DNA of 64,000 nucleotides from Streptomyces xiamenensis (GCF_000993785.3 NZ_CP009922.3:930001-994000), one strand, 5' to 3'. Positions 41,225-55,261 are shown, counted from the stretch's first letter. The notes: generated from the letters alone by a model not told the origin. Numbers and translations are program-made.

Positions 41225-43303
41225 GTGAGCACCAAGCCGACCACCTCAGCCCTCGACTGGACCGAGCTGGACCAGCGGGCCGTCGACACCGTTCGTGTTC
41301 TGGCCATGGACGCCGTACAGAAGGTCGGGAACGGCCACCCCGGCACGGCGATGTCCCTGGCGCCCGCCGCCTATGTGCTGTTCCAGAAGCTGCTGCGGCA
41401 CGACCCGTCCGAGCCGGACTGGACCGGCCGGGACCGATTCGTGCTGTCCGTGGGTCACACCAGCCTCACGCTGTACATCCAGCTGTACCTGGCCGGGTAC
41501 GGCCTGGAGCTGGAGGACCTGAAGTCCTTCCGTACCTGGGACAGCCGCACCCCTGGGCACCCCGAGCACGGGCACACCGTGGGGGTGGAGACCACCACCG
41601 GGCCGCTGGGCCAGGGCGTGGCGAACGCCGTGGGCATGGCGATGGCCGCCCGCTACGAGCGCGGTCTGTTCGACCCGGACGCCGCCCCCGGCACCTCCCC
41701 CTTCGACCACACCATCTGGGTGTTCGCGGGTGACGGCTGCCTGCAGGAAGGTGTCTCGGCCGAGGCCGCCTCGCTGGCCGGCCACCAGAAGCTCGGCAAC
41801 CTCGTCCTGCTGTGGGACGACAATCACATCTCCATCGAGGGTGACACCGAGACGGCGATCTCCGAGGACACCCTGGCCCGCTTCGAGGCGTACGGCTGGC
41901 ACATCCAGCGGGTCGCCCCGCTGGAGAACGGCGACCTGGACCCCAAGGCCGTGCACGAGGCGCTGCTCGCCGCCCAGGCGGTCACCGACCGGCCCTCCAT
42001 CGTGGCCGCGCGCTCGATCATCGCCTGGCCCGCCCCGAACGCCCAGAACACCGAGGCCGCGCACGGCTCGGCGCTCGGCGCCGAGGAGGTCGCGGCCACC
42101 AAGGAGCTGCTTGGCTTCGACCCGACCAAGACCTTCGAGGTCTCCGACGAGGTGATCGCCCACACCCGGGCGGCAACCGTACGGGGCCAGCGGGCCCGCG
42201 CCGCCTGGGACGAGGAGCTCGCCGCCTGGCGCGAGGCCAACCCGGAGCGCGCCGCCGAGTTCGACCGCATCCGCGCCGCCCGGCTGCCCGAGGGCTGGGA
42301 GAAGGCCCTGCCGTCCTTCCCGGCCGGCAAGGACGTCGCCACCCGCAAGGCCTCCGGCAAGGTGCTCACCGAACTGGGCCCGGTCATCCCCGAGCTGTGG
42401 GGCGGCTCCGCCGACCTGGCCGGCTCCAACAACACCACCATCGACGCGAGCTCGTCCTTCCTCCCGGCCGGCAACCCGCTGCCCGAGGCGGACCCGTACG
42501 GCCGCACCGTGCACTTCGGCATCCGTGAGCACGCCATGGGCTCCGCCATGAACGGCATCGCCCTGCACGGCAACACCCGCGTCTACGGCGGCACCTTCCT
42601 GGTGTTCTCCGACTACATGCGCCCCGCCGTCCGGCTGGCCGCCCTGATGCAGGCGCCCGTCACCTACGTGTGGACGCACGACTCGATCGGTCTCGGCGAG
42701 GACGGCCCGACCCACCAGCCGGTGGAGCACCTGTCCGCGCTGCGCGCCATCCCGGGCCTGAACATCGTGCGCCCGGCCGACGCGAACGAGACCGTGCTGG
42801 TGTGGCGCGAGATCCTGGAGCGGTACGCCACCCACCCGGCCCCGCACGGCCTCGCCCTCACCCGGCAGAACGTGCCCACCTACGCGCCGAACGAGGACAC
42901 CGTGCGCGGCGGTTACATCCACACCGAGGCCGAGGGCGGCACTCCGCGCCTCATCCTCATCGGCACCGGCTCCGAGCTCCAGCTGGCGGTCGCCGCCCGC
43001 GAGGTGCTCCAGGCCGAGGGCATCCCCACCCGGGTGGTGTCGATGCCGTGCGTGGAGTGGTTCGAGGAGCAGGATCAGTCCTACCGCGACCATGTGCTGC
43101 TGCCGGTCGTGGCGGCCCGGGTCGCCGTGGAGGCCGGGGTCGGCCTCACCTGGTACCGCTACGTGGGCACCGCCGGGCGGATCGTTTCGCTGGAGCACTT
43201 CGGTGCGTCCGCCGACTACCAGACGCTCTACCGGGAGTTCGGGATCACCCCCGAGGCCGTCGCCCAGGCGGCCCGGGAATCCCTGGCCGCCGCAGAGCGC
43301 TGA
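41225..43303 (+). CDS. tkt: Transketolase
   Basis: A 692-aa thiamine-diphosphate enzyme of the non-oxidative pentose-phosphate pathway. The N-terminal motif is [12 protein letters not shown], the ThDP motif [32 protein letters not shown] is near 170, and the C-terminal part contains [19 protein letters not shown]. It starts with GTG, with AGAGGAG 12 nt upstream. It is the first gene of the run tkt-tal-zwf-opcA-pgl. Confidence 0.96.
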   Translation: MSTKPTTSALDWTELDQRAVDTVRVLAMDAVQKVGNGHPGTAMSLAPAAYVLFQKLLRHDPSEPDWTGRDRFVLSVGHTSLTLYIQLYLAGYGLELEDLKSFRTWDSRTPGHPEHGHTVGVETTTGPLGQGVANAVGMAMAARYERGLFDPDAAPGTSPFDHTIWVFAGDGCLQEGVSAEAASLAGHQKLGNLVLLWDDNHISIEGDTETAISEDTLARFEAYGWHIQRVAPLENGDLDPKAVHEALLAAQAVTDRPSIVAARSIIAWPAPNAQNTEAAHGSALGAEEVAATKELLGFDPTKTFEVSDEVIAHTRAATVRGQRARAAWDEELAAWREANPERAAEFDRIRAARLPEGWEKALPSFPAGKDVATRKASGKVLTELGPVIPELWGGSADLAGSNNTTIDASSSFLPAGNPLPEADPYGRTVHFGIREHAMGSAMNGIALHGNTRVYGGTFLVFSDYMRPAVRLAALMQAPVTYVWTHDSIGLGEDGPTHQPVEHLSALRAIPGLNIVRPADANETVLVWREILERYATHPAPHGLALTRQNVPTYAPNEDTVRGGYIHTEAEGGTPRLILIGTGSELQLAVAAREVLQAEGIPTRVVSMPCVEWFEEQDQSYRDHVLLPVVAARVAVEAGVGLTWYRYVGTAGRIVSLEHFGASADYQTLYREFGITPEAVAQAARESLAAAER

Positions 43304-43338
43304 GACAGACAGACAAGCAAGCAGGGGATGCGATTCTC

Positions 43339-44454
43339 ATGACCGACGCACTCAAGCGACTCTCCGAGGAGGGTGTCGCGATCTGGCTGGACGACCTGTC
43401 GCGCAAGCGCATCACGTCCGGCGACCTCGGCGAACTGCTCGACCAGCAGCACGTCGTCGGGGTGACCACCAATCCGGCGATCTTCCAGAAGGCGATCTCC
43501 CAGGGCGACGGCTACGAGAGCCAGCTCGCCGACCTCGCCACCCGCAAGGTCACGGTCGAAGAGGCCGTCCGCATGATCACCACCGCCGACGTGCGCGACG
43601 CCGCCGACGTGCTGCGGCCGGTGTACGACGCGACCGACGGGCGCGACGGCCGGGTGTCCATCGAGGTGGACCCCCGTCTGGCGCACCACACCGAGGCGAC
43701 CGTCGCCGAGGCCAAGCAGCTGGCGTGGCTGGTGGAGCGGCCCAACACGCTCATCAAGATCCCGGCCACCCGGGCCGGGCTGCCCGCCATCACCGAGACG
43801 ATCGCCCTGGGCATCAGCGTCAACGTCACGCTGATCTTCTCCCTGGAGCGCTACCGCGAGGTGATGGACGCCTACCTGACCGGTCTGGAGCAGGCGAAGG
43901 CCAAGGGCCTTGACCTGTCGACGATCCACTCCGTGGCGTCCTTCTTCGTCTCCCGGGTCGACACCGAGATCGACAAGCGGCTGGCGGAGCTGGGCGGGGA
44001 GGCGGAGCAGCTGCGCGGCAAGGCCGCGGTGGCCAACGCGCGCCTCGCCTACCAGGCGTTCGAGGAGGTCACCGCCTCCGACCGCTGGGCCGCCCTGGCC
44101 AAGGCCGGCGCCAACGAGCAGCGTCCGCTGTGGGCGTCCACCGGTGTGAAGGACCCGTCCTACCCGGACACCCTGTACGTGACCGAGCTGGTCGCCCCCG
44201 GCACCGTGAACACCATGCCGGAGGCCACCCTCAAGGCCACCGAGGACCACGGGCAGATCACCGGCAACACCATCGCCGGCACCTACGAGCAGGCCCGCGC
44301 CGACCTGGACGCGCTCGCCGCCGCCGGCATCTCGTACGACGACGTCGTACGGGTGCTGGAGGAGGAGGGCGTGGAGAAGTTCGAGTCGGCGTGGACCGCG
44401 CTGCTCGACTCCACCCAGGCCGAACTCGAGCGGCTCGCCGGCGGGGAGGACTGA
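43339..44454 (+). CDS. tal: Transaldolase
   Basis: A 371-aa TIM-barrel enzyme that transfers dihydroxyacetone units. The Schiff-base Lys is in NTLIKIPAT (about 140), and [13 protein letters not shown] near 40 and [19 protein letters not shown] in the middle fit the actinobacterial long form. It follows tkt by 35 nt and precedes zwf by 6 nt. Confidence 0.95.
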   Translation: MTDALKRLSEEGVAIWLDDLSRKRITSGDLGELLDQQHVVGVTTNPAIFQKAISQGDGYESQLADLATRKVTVEEAVRMITTADVRDAADVLRPVYDATDGRDGRVSIEVDPRLAHHTEATVAEAKQLAWLVERPNTLIKIPATRAGLPAITETIALGISVNVTLIFSLERYREVMDAYLTGLEQAKAKGLDLSTIHSVASFFVSRVDTEIDKRLAELGGEAEQLRGKAAVANARLAYQAFEEVTASDRWAALAKAGANEQRPLWASTGVKDPSYPDTLYVTELVAPGTVNTMPEATLKATEDHGQITGNTIAGTYEQARADLDALAAAGISYDDVVRVLEEEGVEKFESAWTALLDSTQAELERLAGGED

Positions 44455-44460
44455 GCGACG

Positions 44461-46029
44461 GTGAGCGGCTCAGCTGCGAACGCGCCGGGCGCCGGGCAGA
44501 TCCCCGGCGTCCGTGCCAACCCGCTGCGCACCCCGCAGGACCGGCGGCTCCCGCGTATCGCGGGGCCGTCGGGCCTGGTGATCTTCGGGGTCACCGGCGA
44601 CCTTTCCCGCAAGAAGCTCATGCCGGCGGTGTACGACCTCGCCAACCGGGGGCTGCTGCCCCCGGGCTTCTCCCTGGTCGGGTTCGCCCGCCGGGACTGG
44701 GCGCACGAGGACTTCGCCCAGGTCGTCCACGACTCCGTGATGGAGCACGCCCGCACCCCCTTCCGTGAGGAGGTGTGGGAGCAGCTGGCCGAGGGCATGC
44801 GCTTCGTGCCGGGCACCTTCGACGACGACGTGGCGTTCGACACGCTGCGCACGACGATCGAGGAGCTGGACAAGGAGCGGGGCACCGGCGGCAACTTCGC
44901 CTTCTACCTCTCCGTACCGCCGAAGTTCTTCCCCACGGTGGTGCGTCAGCTCAAGAAGCACGGCCTGTCCGAGGGGCAGGGCGACAGCTGGCGGCGGGCG
45001 GTGATCGAGAAGCCGTTCGGGCACGATCTGGCCTCCGCGCAGGAGCTGAACGCGGTCGTGCACGACGTGTTCGCGCCGCACGAGGTCTTCCGCATCGACC
45101 ACTACCTGGGCAAGGAAACCGTCCAGAACATCATGGCGCTGCGGTTCGCCAACACCCTGTTCGAGCCGCTGTGGAACCGGTCGTACGTCGATCACGTGCA
45201 GATCACCATGGCCGAGGACATCGGCATCGGCGGCCGGGCGGGCTACTACGACGGCATCGGCTCGGCCCGTGACGTCATCCAGAACCACCTGCTCCAGCTG
45301 CTGGCGCTCACCGCGATGGAGGAGCCCTCGGGCTTCGACGCCGAGTCCCTGGTCGCCGAGAAGCTGAAGGTGCTCAGCGCCGTACGGCTGCCGCAGGACC
45401 TGGGCCGGCACACGGTGCGCGGGCAGTACACCGGCGGCTGGCAGGGCGGCCAGAAGGTGGCCGGCTATCTGGAGGAGGACGGCATCGACCCCAAGTCGGT
45501 GACCGACACCTACGCCGCGATCAAGCTGGAGATCGACAACCGGCGCTGGGCCGGGGTGCCGTTCTATCTGCGCACCGGCAAGCGTCTGGGCCGCCGGGTC
45601 ACCGAGATCGCGGTGGTCTTCCAGCGCGCCCCGTACTCCCCCTTCGACGCCACCGACACCCAGGAACTGCGCAACAACGCGCTGGTGATCCGGGTGCAGC
45701 CGGACGAGGGCGTCACCATCAGGTTCGGCTCCAAGGTGCCCGGCACCCAGATGGAGATCCGGGACGTGACGATGGACTTCGCGTACGGGGAGTCGTTCAC
45801 GGAGTCCAGCCCCGAGGCGTACGAGCGGCTCATCCTGGACGTGCTGCTCGGGGACGCCAACCTGTTCCCGCGGCACCAGGAGGTGGAACGCTCCTGGGAG
45901 ATCCTCGACCCGGTCGAGGAGTTCTGGGCCGCTCACGGCCGCCCCGAGCCGTACCCGGCGGGTACCTGGGGCCCGCAGGCGGCGGACGACATGCTCGCGC
46001 TCGACGGACGGAGCTGGCGGCGCCCATGA
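44461..46029 (+). CDS. zwf: Glucose-6-phosphate dehydrogenase
   Basis: A 522-aa NADP-dependent first enzyme of the oxidative pentose-phosphate pathway. The dinucleotide motif GVTGDLSRKKL is near 43, and the substrate/catalytic motif RIDHYLGKE is near 215. A GTG start lies 6 nt after the tal stop. The opcA start overlaps the end by 4 bp. Confidence 0.96.
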   Translation: MSGSAANAPGAGQIPGVRANPLRTPQDRRLPRIAGPSGLVIFGVTGDLSRKKLMPAVYDLANRGLLPPGFSLVGFARRDWAHEDFAQVVHDSVMEHARTPFREEVWEQLAEGMRFVPGTFDDDVAFDTLRTTIEELDKERGTGGNFAFYLSVPPKFFPTVVRQLKKHGLSEGQGDSWRRAVIEKPFGHDLASAQELNAVVHDVFAPHEVFRIDHYLGKETVQNIMALRFANTLFEPLWNRSYVDHVQITMAEDIGIGGRAGYYDGIGSARDVIQNHLLQLLALTAMEEPSGFDAESLVAEKLKVLSAVRLPQDLGRHTVRGQYTGGWQGGQKVAGYLEEDGIDPKSVTDTYAAIKLEIDNRRWAGVPFYLRTGKRLGRRVTEIAVVFQRAPYSPFDATDTQELRNNALVIRVQPDEGVTIRFGSKVPGTQMEIRDVTMDFAYGESFTESSPEAYERLILDVLLGDANLFPRHQEVERSWEILDPVEEFWAAHGRPEPYPAGTWGPQAADDMLALDGRSWRRP

Positions 46030-46955
46030 AGATCGACCTCACGGACACCACAGTCAGTCAGATCAACGCCGCCCTGGTCCGGGCGCGGCGCGCGACGGGA
46101 ACCCCGGCGGTGGGCATAGTGCTGACCCTTGTCATCGTCACCGACGAGGGCAACCACTACGACGCCCTGAAGGCGGCCAGCGACGCGTCGACGGAGCACC
46201 CGTCGCGCATCCTGGTCGTCATCCGGCGCCCCGGGCGTTCCTCCCGGGACCGGGCCGGCGCGCATCTGGACGCCGAGGTGCGGGTGGGCGGGGAGACCGG
46301 CAGCGGGGAGACCGTACTGCTGCGGCTGCACGGCGAACTGTCGGCGCACGCCTACAGCGTGGTGCTGCCGCTGCTGCTGCCGGACGCCCCGGTGGTGGTG
46401 TGGTGGCCGCAGGACGCCCCGGCCCACCCGGAGCGCGATCTGCTGGGGACGCTGGCGCAGCGCCGCATCATGGACGCGGCCGCGACGGAGGACCCGGTGG
46501 CGGCGCTCGCGGCACGGGCGGAGGTCTACTCGCCGGGCGACACCGATCTGGCGTGGACCCGGATCACTCCGTGGCGCAGTGTGCTGGCGGCGGCGCTCGA
46601 CCAGAAGCACGGCACGATCAGCTCGGCCGTGGTCGAGGGCGAGAGCAACAGCCCCTCCACCGAGCTGCTGGCGCTGTGGCTGGCGCAGCGGCTCGGCGTC
46701 CCGGTGGAGCGGGTGGTCACACCCGGCCCCGGGATCACGGCGGTGCGGCTGCTCACCGAGGACGGCACGATCTGCCTGGACCGGCCCACCGGTTCGCTGG
46801 CGAAGCTGGCGGTGCCGGGGCAGCCCGACCGCAGTGTGGCGCTGCACCGGCGCACCGTGGCGGAGCTGATCGCGGAGGAACTGCGGCGTCTGGACCCGGA
46901 CGAGGCGTACGCGGACGCGCTGCGGTTCGGCGCGACGGCGGGAGCGCGGCAGTGA
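46026..46955 (+). CDS. opcA: OpcA, glucose-6-phosphate dehydrogenase assembly protein
   Basis: A 309-aa protein of the OpcA family, known from cyanobacteria and actinobacteria to assist or allosterically activate G6PDH. Family stretches are PDAPVVVWWPQDAP, TDLAWTRITPWRSVLAAALD and PSTELLALWLAQRL. It overlaps zwf upstream and pgl downstream by 4 bp each, consistent with a stoichiometric partner of Zwf. Confidence 0.93.
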   Translation: MKIDLTDTTVSQINAALVRARRATGTPAVGIVLTLVIVTDEGNHYDALKAASDASTEHPSRILVVIRRPGRSSRDRAGAHLDAEVRVGGETGSGETVLLRLHGELSAHAYSVVLPLLLPDAPVVVWWPQDAPAHPERDLLGTLAQRRIMDAAATEDPVAALAARAEVYSPGDTDLAWTRITPWRSVLAAALDQKHGTISSAVVEGESNSPSTELLALWLAQRLGVPVERVVTPGPGITAVRLLTEDGTICLDRPTGSLAKLAVPGQPDRSVALHRRTVAELIAEELRRLDPDEAYADALRFGATAGARQ

Positions 46956-47737
46956 CGGGTACCCCGCAGGTGGTCGTCCACCGCGACAAGGAACTGATGG
47001 CGCAGGCCGCCGCCGCCCGGCTGATCACGAAGATCGTGGACGCCCAGGCGGCGCGCGGCTCGGCGTCGGTGGTACTGACCGGTGGCCGCAACGGCAACGG
47101 GCTGCTGGCGGCGCTGGCCGCGTCCCCCGCGCGGGACGCGGTGGACTGGGCGCGGCTGGATCTGTGGTGGGGGGACGAGCGCTTCCTGCCCGCAGGGGAT
47201 CCGGACCGCAACGAGGTGCAGGCGCGTGCGGCGCTGCTGGACCAGGTGCCGGTGGACCCGGCCCGGGTCCATCCGATGCCGGCCTCCGACGGCCCGTGGG
47301 GCAATGACGCGGAGGCGGCGGCCGAGGGCTACGCGGCGGAGCTGGCCACGGCGCGCGACGTGCTGAACCACGACACGGTGCCGCGCTTCGACGTGCTGCT
47401 GCTGGGGGTGGGCCCCGACACCCATGTGGCGTCGCTGTTCCCCGAGCATCCGGCGCTGCACGAGAGGGAACGTCCGGTGGTGGCGGTGCACGGTGCTCCC
47501 AAGCCGCCGCCCACCCGGATCTCCCTCACCCTGCCGGCGATCCGCACCGCACGTGAGGTGTGGCTGCTGGCGGCGGGCGAGGACAAGGCGGAGGCCGCGC
47601 GGATCGCGCTGTCGGGACCGGGCGAGCTGCAGGCACCGGCGGCGGGCGCGTACGGGCACAGCCGCACCCTGTGGCTCCTGGACCGCGCGGCGGCCTCGGC
47701 GCTGCCACCCCAGCTGTACCCGCCGGCGACGGCCTGA
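46952..47737 (+). CDS. pgl: 6-phosphogluconolactonase
   Basis: A 261-aa enzyme that hydrolyses 6-phosphogluconolactone. The glucosamine-6-phosphate isomerase-like fold is shown by SVVLTGGRNGNGLLAAL, LWWGDERFLPAGDPDRN and LLLGVGPDTHVASLFPEHPAL. A GTG start overlaps the opcA stop. It closes the operon. The next enzyme, 6-phosphogluconate dehydrogenase, is not in the window. Confidence 0.94.
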   Translation: MTGTPQVVVHRDKELMAQAAAARLITKIVDAQAARGSASVVLTGGRNGNGLLAALAASPARDAVDWARLDLWWGDERFLPAGDPDRNEVQARAALLDQVPVDPARVHPMPASDGPWGNDAEAAAEGYAAELATARDVLNHDTVPRFDVLLLGVGPDTHVASLFPEHPALHERERPVVAVHGAPKPPPTRISLTLPAIRTAREVWLLAAGEDKAEAARIALSGPGELQAPAAGAYGHSRTLWLLDRAAASALPPQLYPPATA

Positions 47738-47773
47738 CCAGGCCGCCGCCGGGGGGCGCCGGGGGGCGGGGGC

Positions 47774-49441
47774 TCAGCGCCCACGCAGCTCCCGGTACCT
47801 GCTGACGAGGGCCCCGGTCGAGGCGTCGAGTCCCGGCACCTCGGCCCCCTCGGTGAGGGCGGGCTCCACGCGCTTGGCCAGGACCTTGCCCAGCTCGACT
47901 CCCCACTGGTCGAAGGAGTCGATGTCCCAGATGGCGCCCTGGACGAACACCTTGTGCTCGTACAGAGCGATCAGCTGTCCCAGGACGGACGGGGACAGCT
48001 CGGTGGCCAGGATCGTCGTGGTGGGCCGGTTCCCCGGGAACGTCCGGTGCGGCACCAGTTCCTCGGCGACACCTTCCTCCCGCACCTCCTCGGCGGTCTT
48101 GCCGAAGGCCAGCGCCTGACCCTGCGCGAAGAGATTGGCCATCAGCAGGTCGTGCTGGGCGGCGAGATCGGGCGCCAGCTCGGCCACCGGCCGGGCGAAC
48201 CCGAGCAGATCGGCCGGGATCAGCTTCGTTCCCTGGTGCAGCAGCTGGAAGTAGGCGTGCTGGCCGTTGGTGCCCGGCGTGCCCCACACCACGGGCCCGG
48301 TCTGCCAGCTCACCGGCTCGCCCTGACGGTCCACCCGCTTGCCGTTGGACTCCATGTCCAGCTGCTGGAGGTAGGCGGTGAACTTCGACAGGTAGTGGCT
48401 GTACGGCAGCACGGCATGGGACTGCGCGTCGTGGAACGCCCCGTACCAGACCCCCAGCAGCCCCAGCAGCAGCGGTACGTTCTGCTCCGCCGGCGCCGTG
48501 CGGAAGTGCTCGTCGACCAGGTGGAACCCGCCGAGCATCTCGCGGAACCGCTCGGGGCCGATCGCGATCATCAGGGACAGGCCGATGGCCGAGTCGTAGG
48601 AGTACCGGCCGCCGACCCAGTCCCAGAACTCGAACATGTTGTCGGTGTCGATGCCGAACTCCGCGACCTTGCCGGCGTTGGTCGACACGGCGACGAAGTG
48701 CTTGGCGACCGCGCCGACGTCGCCGCCCAGCCCGTCGAGCAGCCACCCGCGCGCCGAGGTGGCGTTGGTGATCGTCTCGATGGTCGTGAAGGTCTTCGAG
48801 GCGACGATGAACAGGGTCCGCGCCGGATCGAGATCCCGCACCGCCTCGTGCAGATCGGCACCGTCGACGTTGGAGACGAACCGGAAGGCGATGTCCCGCG
48901 CGGTGAACGGCCGCAGCGCCTCGTACGCCATCGCGGGCCCCAGATCGGAGCCGCCGATGCCGATGTTGACGACGGTGGTGATCCGCTCCCCGGTGTGCCC
49001 CTTCCACTCGCCCGAGCGCACCCGGTCCGCGAAGCCGGCCATCTTGTCGAGGACGGCGTGCACGGCCGGTACCACGTTCTCGCCGTCGACCTCGATCACC
49101 GCGTCCCGGGGCGCGCGCAGCGCGGTGTGCAACACGGCCCGGTCCTCGGTGGTGTTGATGCGCTCGCCCCGGAACATGGCGTCCCGCAGCTCGGCGACCC
49201 CCCGGGCGGCGGCCAGTTCGCGCAGCAGCCGCAGGGTCTCATCGGTCACCAGCTGCTTGGAGAAGTCCACATGGAGATCCCCGACGGGCAGAGCGAGCCG
49301 CTCGGCCCGCTCCGGGTCCTTGGCGAACAGCTCCCGGAGCGAGACCTCTCCCAGCGCCTCCCGATGCTCCCCGAGCGCCTGCCACTCACCCGTACGGTCC
49401 ACCCTGCCACGACGCTCGCCGGCGTTGTTGTTCTTCGTCAC
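47774..49441 (-). CDS. pgi: Glucose-6-phosphate isomerase
   Basis: A 555-aa enzyme interconverting glucose-6-phosphate and fructose-6-phosphate. PGI signatures are [33 protein letters not shown] and [10 protein letters not shown] with the catalytic Lys/His, and the C-terminal [12 protein letters not shown]. The GTG at 49441 has TAGCTT ending 7 nt upstream and no properly spaced ribosome site, so it may be leaderless. It is convergent with the pgl operon, 36 nt apart. Confidence 0.95.
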   Translation of the reverse strand: MTKNNNAGERRGRVDRTGEWQALGEHREALGEVSLRELFAKDPERAERLALPVGDLHVDFSKQLVTDETLRLLRELAAARGVAELRDAMFRGERINTTEDRAVLHTALRAPRDAVIEVDGENVVPAVHAVLDKMAGFADRVRSGEWKGHTGERITTVVNIGIGGSDLGPAMAYEALRPFTARDIAFRFVSNVDGADLHEAVRDLDPARTLFIVASKTFTTIETITNATSARGWLLDGLGGDVGAVAKHFVAVSTNAGKVAEFGIDTDNMFEFWDWVGGRYSYDSAIGLSLMIAIGPERFREMLGGFHLVDEHFRTAPAEQNVPLLLGLLGVWYGAFHDAQSHAVLPYSHYLSKFTAYLQQLDMESNGKRVDRQGEPVSWQTGPVVWGTPGTNGQHAYFQLLHQGTKLIPADLLGFARPVAELAPDLAAQHDLLMANLFAQGQALAFGKTAEEVREEGVAEELVPHRTFPGNRPTTTILATELSPSVLGQLIALYEHKVFVQGAIWDIDSFDQWGVELGKVLAKRVEPALTEGAEVPGLDASTGALVSRYRELRGR

Positions 49442-49503
49442 TCCTCACAAGCTAGTCGATCCCCGCACCACGCGAGGCGGCACCCGTCCGTGTGCTCGCC
49501 CCT

Positions 49504-50010
49504 TCATGTGAAGCCGGAGTTCGCGGGAATCGGCAGCACAGGCGGCCACTGGACGGCCTCGCGCGCCGCGTGGAGAGGGAACCCGCCGCCCTCGGCGGGG
49601 AGGCCGGGCACAGCGCAGGAGAGGTCCGGGAAGGGGCCGTTCCGATCGGCGGCCGGGGCGATACCGGAGAGCGGCACCTCAGCGGGATCGCCGCTGAAGT
49701 GCTCCCGGGGGAAGGTGACATCGGCGGCGGCCTCATGAGCCGCTCCGTCACGCGGGTCACGCGGAGCGCCGAGGGTGACCCGCCCCCGGACAACGATCCG
49801 CCCGTTCTCGTTTCCGGCCGTCACCGCGTACGCCGCGGGGTTCTCCGCCGGCTCATGGGCCGCCACGGGATTCTGCGGGATGGTGATCTTCCCGTGGTAG
49901 ACGCGGACCTCCGGGGCCTGCGGGCGCTCCCCCGCACCCGCCGGGACGGCGAGCAGGCCGAGCGACATCGCCGCGCCCAGCAGAAACACCCCTAACGAGC
50001 GGGCGATCAT
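49504..50010 (-). CDS. Putative secreted protein of unknown function
   Basis: A 168-aa precursor with a clear signal peptide (MIARSLGVFLLGAAMSLGLLAVPAGAGE, cleavage after AGA at about 27). The mature part is short and beta-rich (EVRVYHGKITIPQNP, NGRIVVRGRVTLG), with one Cys near the C-terminus and no known motif. A longer frame to 50049 exists; the ATG at 50010 gives the proper signal peptide. It lies upstream of pgi and may be transcribed towards it. Confidence 0.6.
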   Translation of the reverse strand: MIARSLGVFLLGAAMSLGLLAVPAGAGERPQAPEVRVYHGKITIPQNPVAAHEPAENPAAYAVTAGNENGRIVVRGRVTLGAPRDPRDGAAHEAAADVTFPREHFSGDPAEVPLSGIAPAADRNGPFPDLSCAVPGLPAEGGGFPLHAAREAVQWPPVLPIPANSGFT

Positions 50011-50142
50011 GCCCCCACGCGCCCCATACGTCACACGCCGCGACCACATGGCTCAAGATCGTAAAAGATGATCACCGCATGAGTCCATGCCGTGAGGCGT
50101 CGGTGACCCACCGTACGCTCACAGCGGAATCGGCGGACGGCG

Positions 50143-50478
50143 TCAGATCTCGCCGCGCAGTTTCGCCAGGGCCTCCGCCAGGATGGCCTCGCCGTCCGCC
50201 GCGCTGCGGCGTTCGCGGACGTAGGCCAGGTGGGTCTTGTACGGCTCCGTACGCGGCGGGGCCGGCGGGGCCTCGCGTTCCGGGCCGGCCGGGAAGCCGC
50301 AGCGCTGGCAGTCCCAGGTGTCCGGGATCTGGGCGTCGCTGGCGAAGCTCGGCTGTGTCTCGTGTCCGTTGGCGCACCAGAAGGAGACCCGCAGCCGCGG
50401 CGCGGATTCGCCCCGCTCTGCCTCGCCCATGGGCCCCGCGCCGACCCGGCTGCCCCGGATCGCGTTGCCACCTGCCAC
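50143..50478 (-). CDS. rbpA: RNA polymerase-binding protein RbpA
   Basis: A 111-aa actinobacterial transcription activator that binds RNA polymerase with group 1/2 sigma factors. Family sequences are GGNAIRGSRVGAGPMGEAERGE (the sigma-interacting and basic linker region in its N-terminal part), the zinc-binding core FWCANGH...WDCQRCGFPAG, and the C-terminal THLAYVRERRSAADGEAILAEAL. The GTG at 50478 has AGGGAG 8 nt upstream. A good promoter lies at 50523-50551. Confidence 0.93.
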   Translation of the reverse strand: MAGGNAIRGSRVGAGPMGEAERGESAPRLRVSFWCANGHETQPSFASDAQIPDTWDCQRCGFPAGPEREAPPAPPRTEPYKTHLAYVRERRSAADGEAILAEALAKLRGEI

Positions 50479-50522
50479 TGTCGTAACTCCCTGCCTCACT
50501 ACACGTGCTAAGAAGTCGCCTC

Positions 50523-50551
50523 AGTCTATGCAAGGCTCAACGCACGTCCAG
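50523..50551 (-). promoter_or_regulatory. Promoter of rbpA
   Basis: On the minus strand, CTGGAC (50546-50551) and TAGACT (50523-50528) are separated by 17 nt, about 45 nt before the rbpA start. I see no sigma-R-type GGAAT/GTT pair. Confidence 0.55.
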
Positions 50552-50578
50552 TGCCCGAGTTACGAGGGATCGCGGACC

Positions 50579-50598
50579 GTCCCCGCTCGCGCGGGGAC
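50579..50598. terminator. Terminator after secG
   Basis: An 8-bp perfect stem GTCCCCGC/GCGGGGAC with a TCGC loop, 10 nt beyond the secG stop on the minus strand. Confidence 0.65.
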
Positions 50599-50608
50599 GT
50601 GCGGTGGT

Positions 50609-50839
50609 TCAGGACTTCATCTGCAGACCGAGCAGCACGATGATCACAAACCAAGCGAGCCCGACGATCACGGTGATCCGGTCAAGGTTGCGTTCGGCGA
50701 CCGACGAACCGCCCACCGAGGACTGCATGCCGCCACCGAACATGTCGGAGAGGCCGCCGCCCTTTCCCTTGTGCATGAGCACAAGCAGCCCCAAGAGGAA
50801 GCTGAAGACGATCAGGGCGATCTGGAGCGCCAATTCCAC
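50609..50839 (-). CDS. secG: SecG, preprotein translocase subunit
   Basis: A 76-aa protein with two transmembrane helices, of usual SecG length, stimulating SecYE-dependent export. The loop LMHKGKGGGLSDMFGGGMQSSVGGSSVAERNLDR is highly characteristic. A GTG start at 50839 is inferred from the N-terminal helix. It lies 126 nt downstream of tpiA on the same strand, an order common in Gram-positives (gap-pgk-tpiA-secG). Confidence 0.93.
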   Translation of the reverse strand: MELALQIALIVFSFLLGLLVLMHKGKGGGLSDMFGGGMQSSVGGSSVAERNLDRITVIVGLAWFVIIVLLGLQMKS

Positions 50840-50965
50840 GACTGGGACCAACTCTCTCGGACGGATGGACACACACAATGTACAGGGCATCGGGGGCCGG
50901 GTGGAGACGTGGGACGTCACCGGTCCGGCCCCCGGACAGGGTATCGCTAGTGCACGGCCGAACCG

Positions 50966-51739
<774 letters not shown>

Positions 51740-51742
51740 GGT

Positions 51743-52945
51743 TCAGTCCTCCAGTGCGGCGAGGCCGGGGAGGGTCTTGCCCTCCAGGTATTCGAGGCTG
51801 GCGCCGCCTCCGGTCGAGATGTGGCCGAACGCCGTCTCGTCGAAGCCGAGGATGCGCACCGCCGCGGCCGAGTCGCCGCCACCGACCACGGTGAAGGCGG
51901 GCGAGTCCAGCAGCGCCTGGGTGACCCCGCGGGTTCCCGCCGCGAAGTCCGGGTGTTCGAAGACACCCATCGGGCCGTTCCAGAAGACGGTGGCGGCGTC
52001 GGCGAGCTTGGCCGCGTACAGCTCGGTGGTGCGCGGGCCGATGTCCAGGCCCAGCCCGCCGGCCGGGATGGCGTCGGCCGGCACCACGGTGGGGTGCGCG
52101 GGCGCCTTGGTGGCCAGGTCGGGGAATTCCTTGGCCACGACCACGTCCACCGGCAGCACGAACTCCACGCCGCGCTCGGCGGCCCGGCGCAGATACTCGC
52201 GCACCACGGGGAGCTGGTCCTCCTGGAGGAGCGAGGCGCCGACCTCGTGGCCCTGGGCCTTGAGGAAGGTGAACACCATGCCGCCGCCGATCAGGATCCG
52301 GTCGGCGCGCTCCAGCAGGTGGTCGATGACCCCGAGCTTGTCGGAGACCTTGGCGCCGCCGAGTACCACCGCGTAGGGGCGGCGGACGTCCTCGGTGAGC
52401 TGCTTCAGCACACCCACCTCGGTGGCGATCAGCCCGCCGGCGGCGTGCGGCAGCCGGGCCGGGAGGTCGTACACGGAGGCGTGCTTGCGGTGCACGGCGC
52501 CGAAGCCGTCCCCGACGTACGCGTCCGCGAGCCCCGCCAACTGCTCGGCGAAGGCGCCGCGCTCGGCATCGTCCTTGCTGGTCTCGCCGGGGTTGAAGCG
52601 CAGGTTCTCCAGCAGTGCCACCTGGCCGTCGGCCAGGCCCGCCACGGTGGCACGCGCGCTCTCGCCGACCGTGTCGGAGGCGAACGCGACCGGGCCGCCG
52701 AGCAGTTCACCGAGCCGGGCGGCGACCGGAGCCAGCGAGAACGCCGGGTCCGGGGCACCCTTGGGGCGGCCGAGGTGGGAGGCGACGATCACCTTGGCGC
52801 CGGCCTCGGCCAGCTTCCGGATCGTCGGAACGGCGGCCCTGATGCGGCCGTCGTCGGTGATCTTCCCGCTCTCCAGCGGGACGTTCAGATCGGCGCGGAC
52901 GAAGACCCGCCGCCCGGCGACCTCAAGATCGTCAATCGTCTTCAT
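51743..52945 (-). CDS. pgk: Phosphoglycerate kinase
   Basis: A 400-aa enzyme transferring phosphate from 1,3-bisphosphoglycerate to ADP. The N-terminal motif is [21 protein letters not shown] binds substrate, and the C-terminal nucleotide part has [15 protein letters not shown] and GGGDSAAAV. It follows gap after a 186-nt spacer holding a strong hairpin. Confidence 0.96.
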   Translation of the reverse strand: MKTIDDLEVAGRRVFVRADLNVPLESGKITDDGRIRAAVPTIRKLAEAGAKVIVASHLGRPKGAPDPAFSLAPVAARLGELLGGPVAFASDTVGESARATVAGLADGQVALLENLRFNPGETSKDDAERGAFAEQLAGLADAYVGDGFGAVHRKHASVYDLPARLPHAAGGLIATEVGVLKQLTEDVRRPYAVVLGGAKVSDKLGVIDHLLERADRILIGGGMVFTFLKAQGHEVGASLLQEDQLPVVREYLRRAAERGVEFVLPVDVVVAKEFPDLATKAPAHPTVVPADAIPAGGLGLDIGPRTTELYAAKLADAATVFWNGPMGVFEHPDFAAGTRGVTQALLDSPAFTVVGGGDSAAAVRILGFDETAFGHISTGGGASLEYLEGKTLPGLAALED

Positions 52946-53000
52946 ACGTGTGATGCGCTCCTCGTGAGGGCGGGCCCGTGCCGCTCCGGGGCGGCCGAGA

Positions 53001-53058
53001 CCGCACGCACAGGGCCCGCGACGCGCGTGGTGCGCGGCTCGCGGGCCCTGGCTGCGTG
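53001..53058. terminator. Long hairpin between gap and pgk
   Basis: A perfect 12-bp stem (53010-53021 with 53039-53050) is extended by an imperfect lower stem (GCACGCA/TGCGTGC), and GCGCG pairs inside the loop. It lies between two genes read in the same direction, so it is a terminator or attenuator that would give gap and pgk different mRNA levels. Confidence 0.65.
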
Positions 53059-53131
53059 CCGGACCGGTGCCTGTGGAAGGGCCGGTGCCCGTACGACCGC
53101 TGTGGCCCTGACCGTGGGAACGGTCAGCGGG

Positions 53132-55261
<2,130 letters not shown>

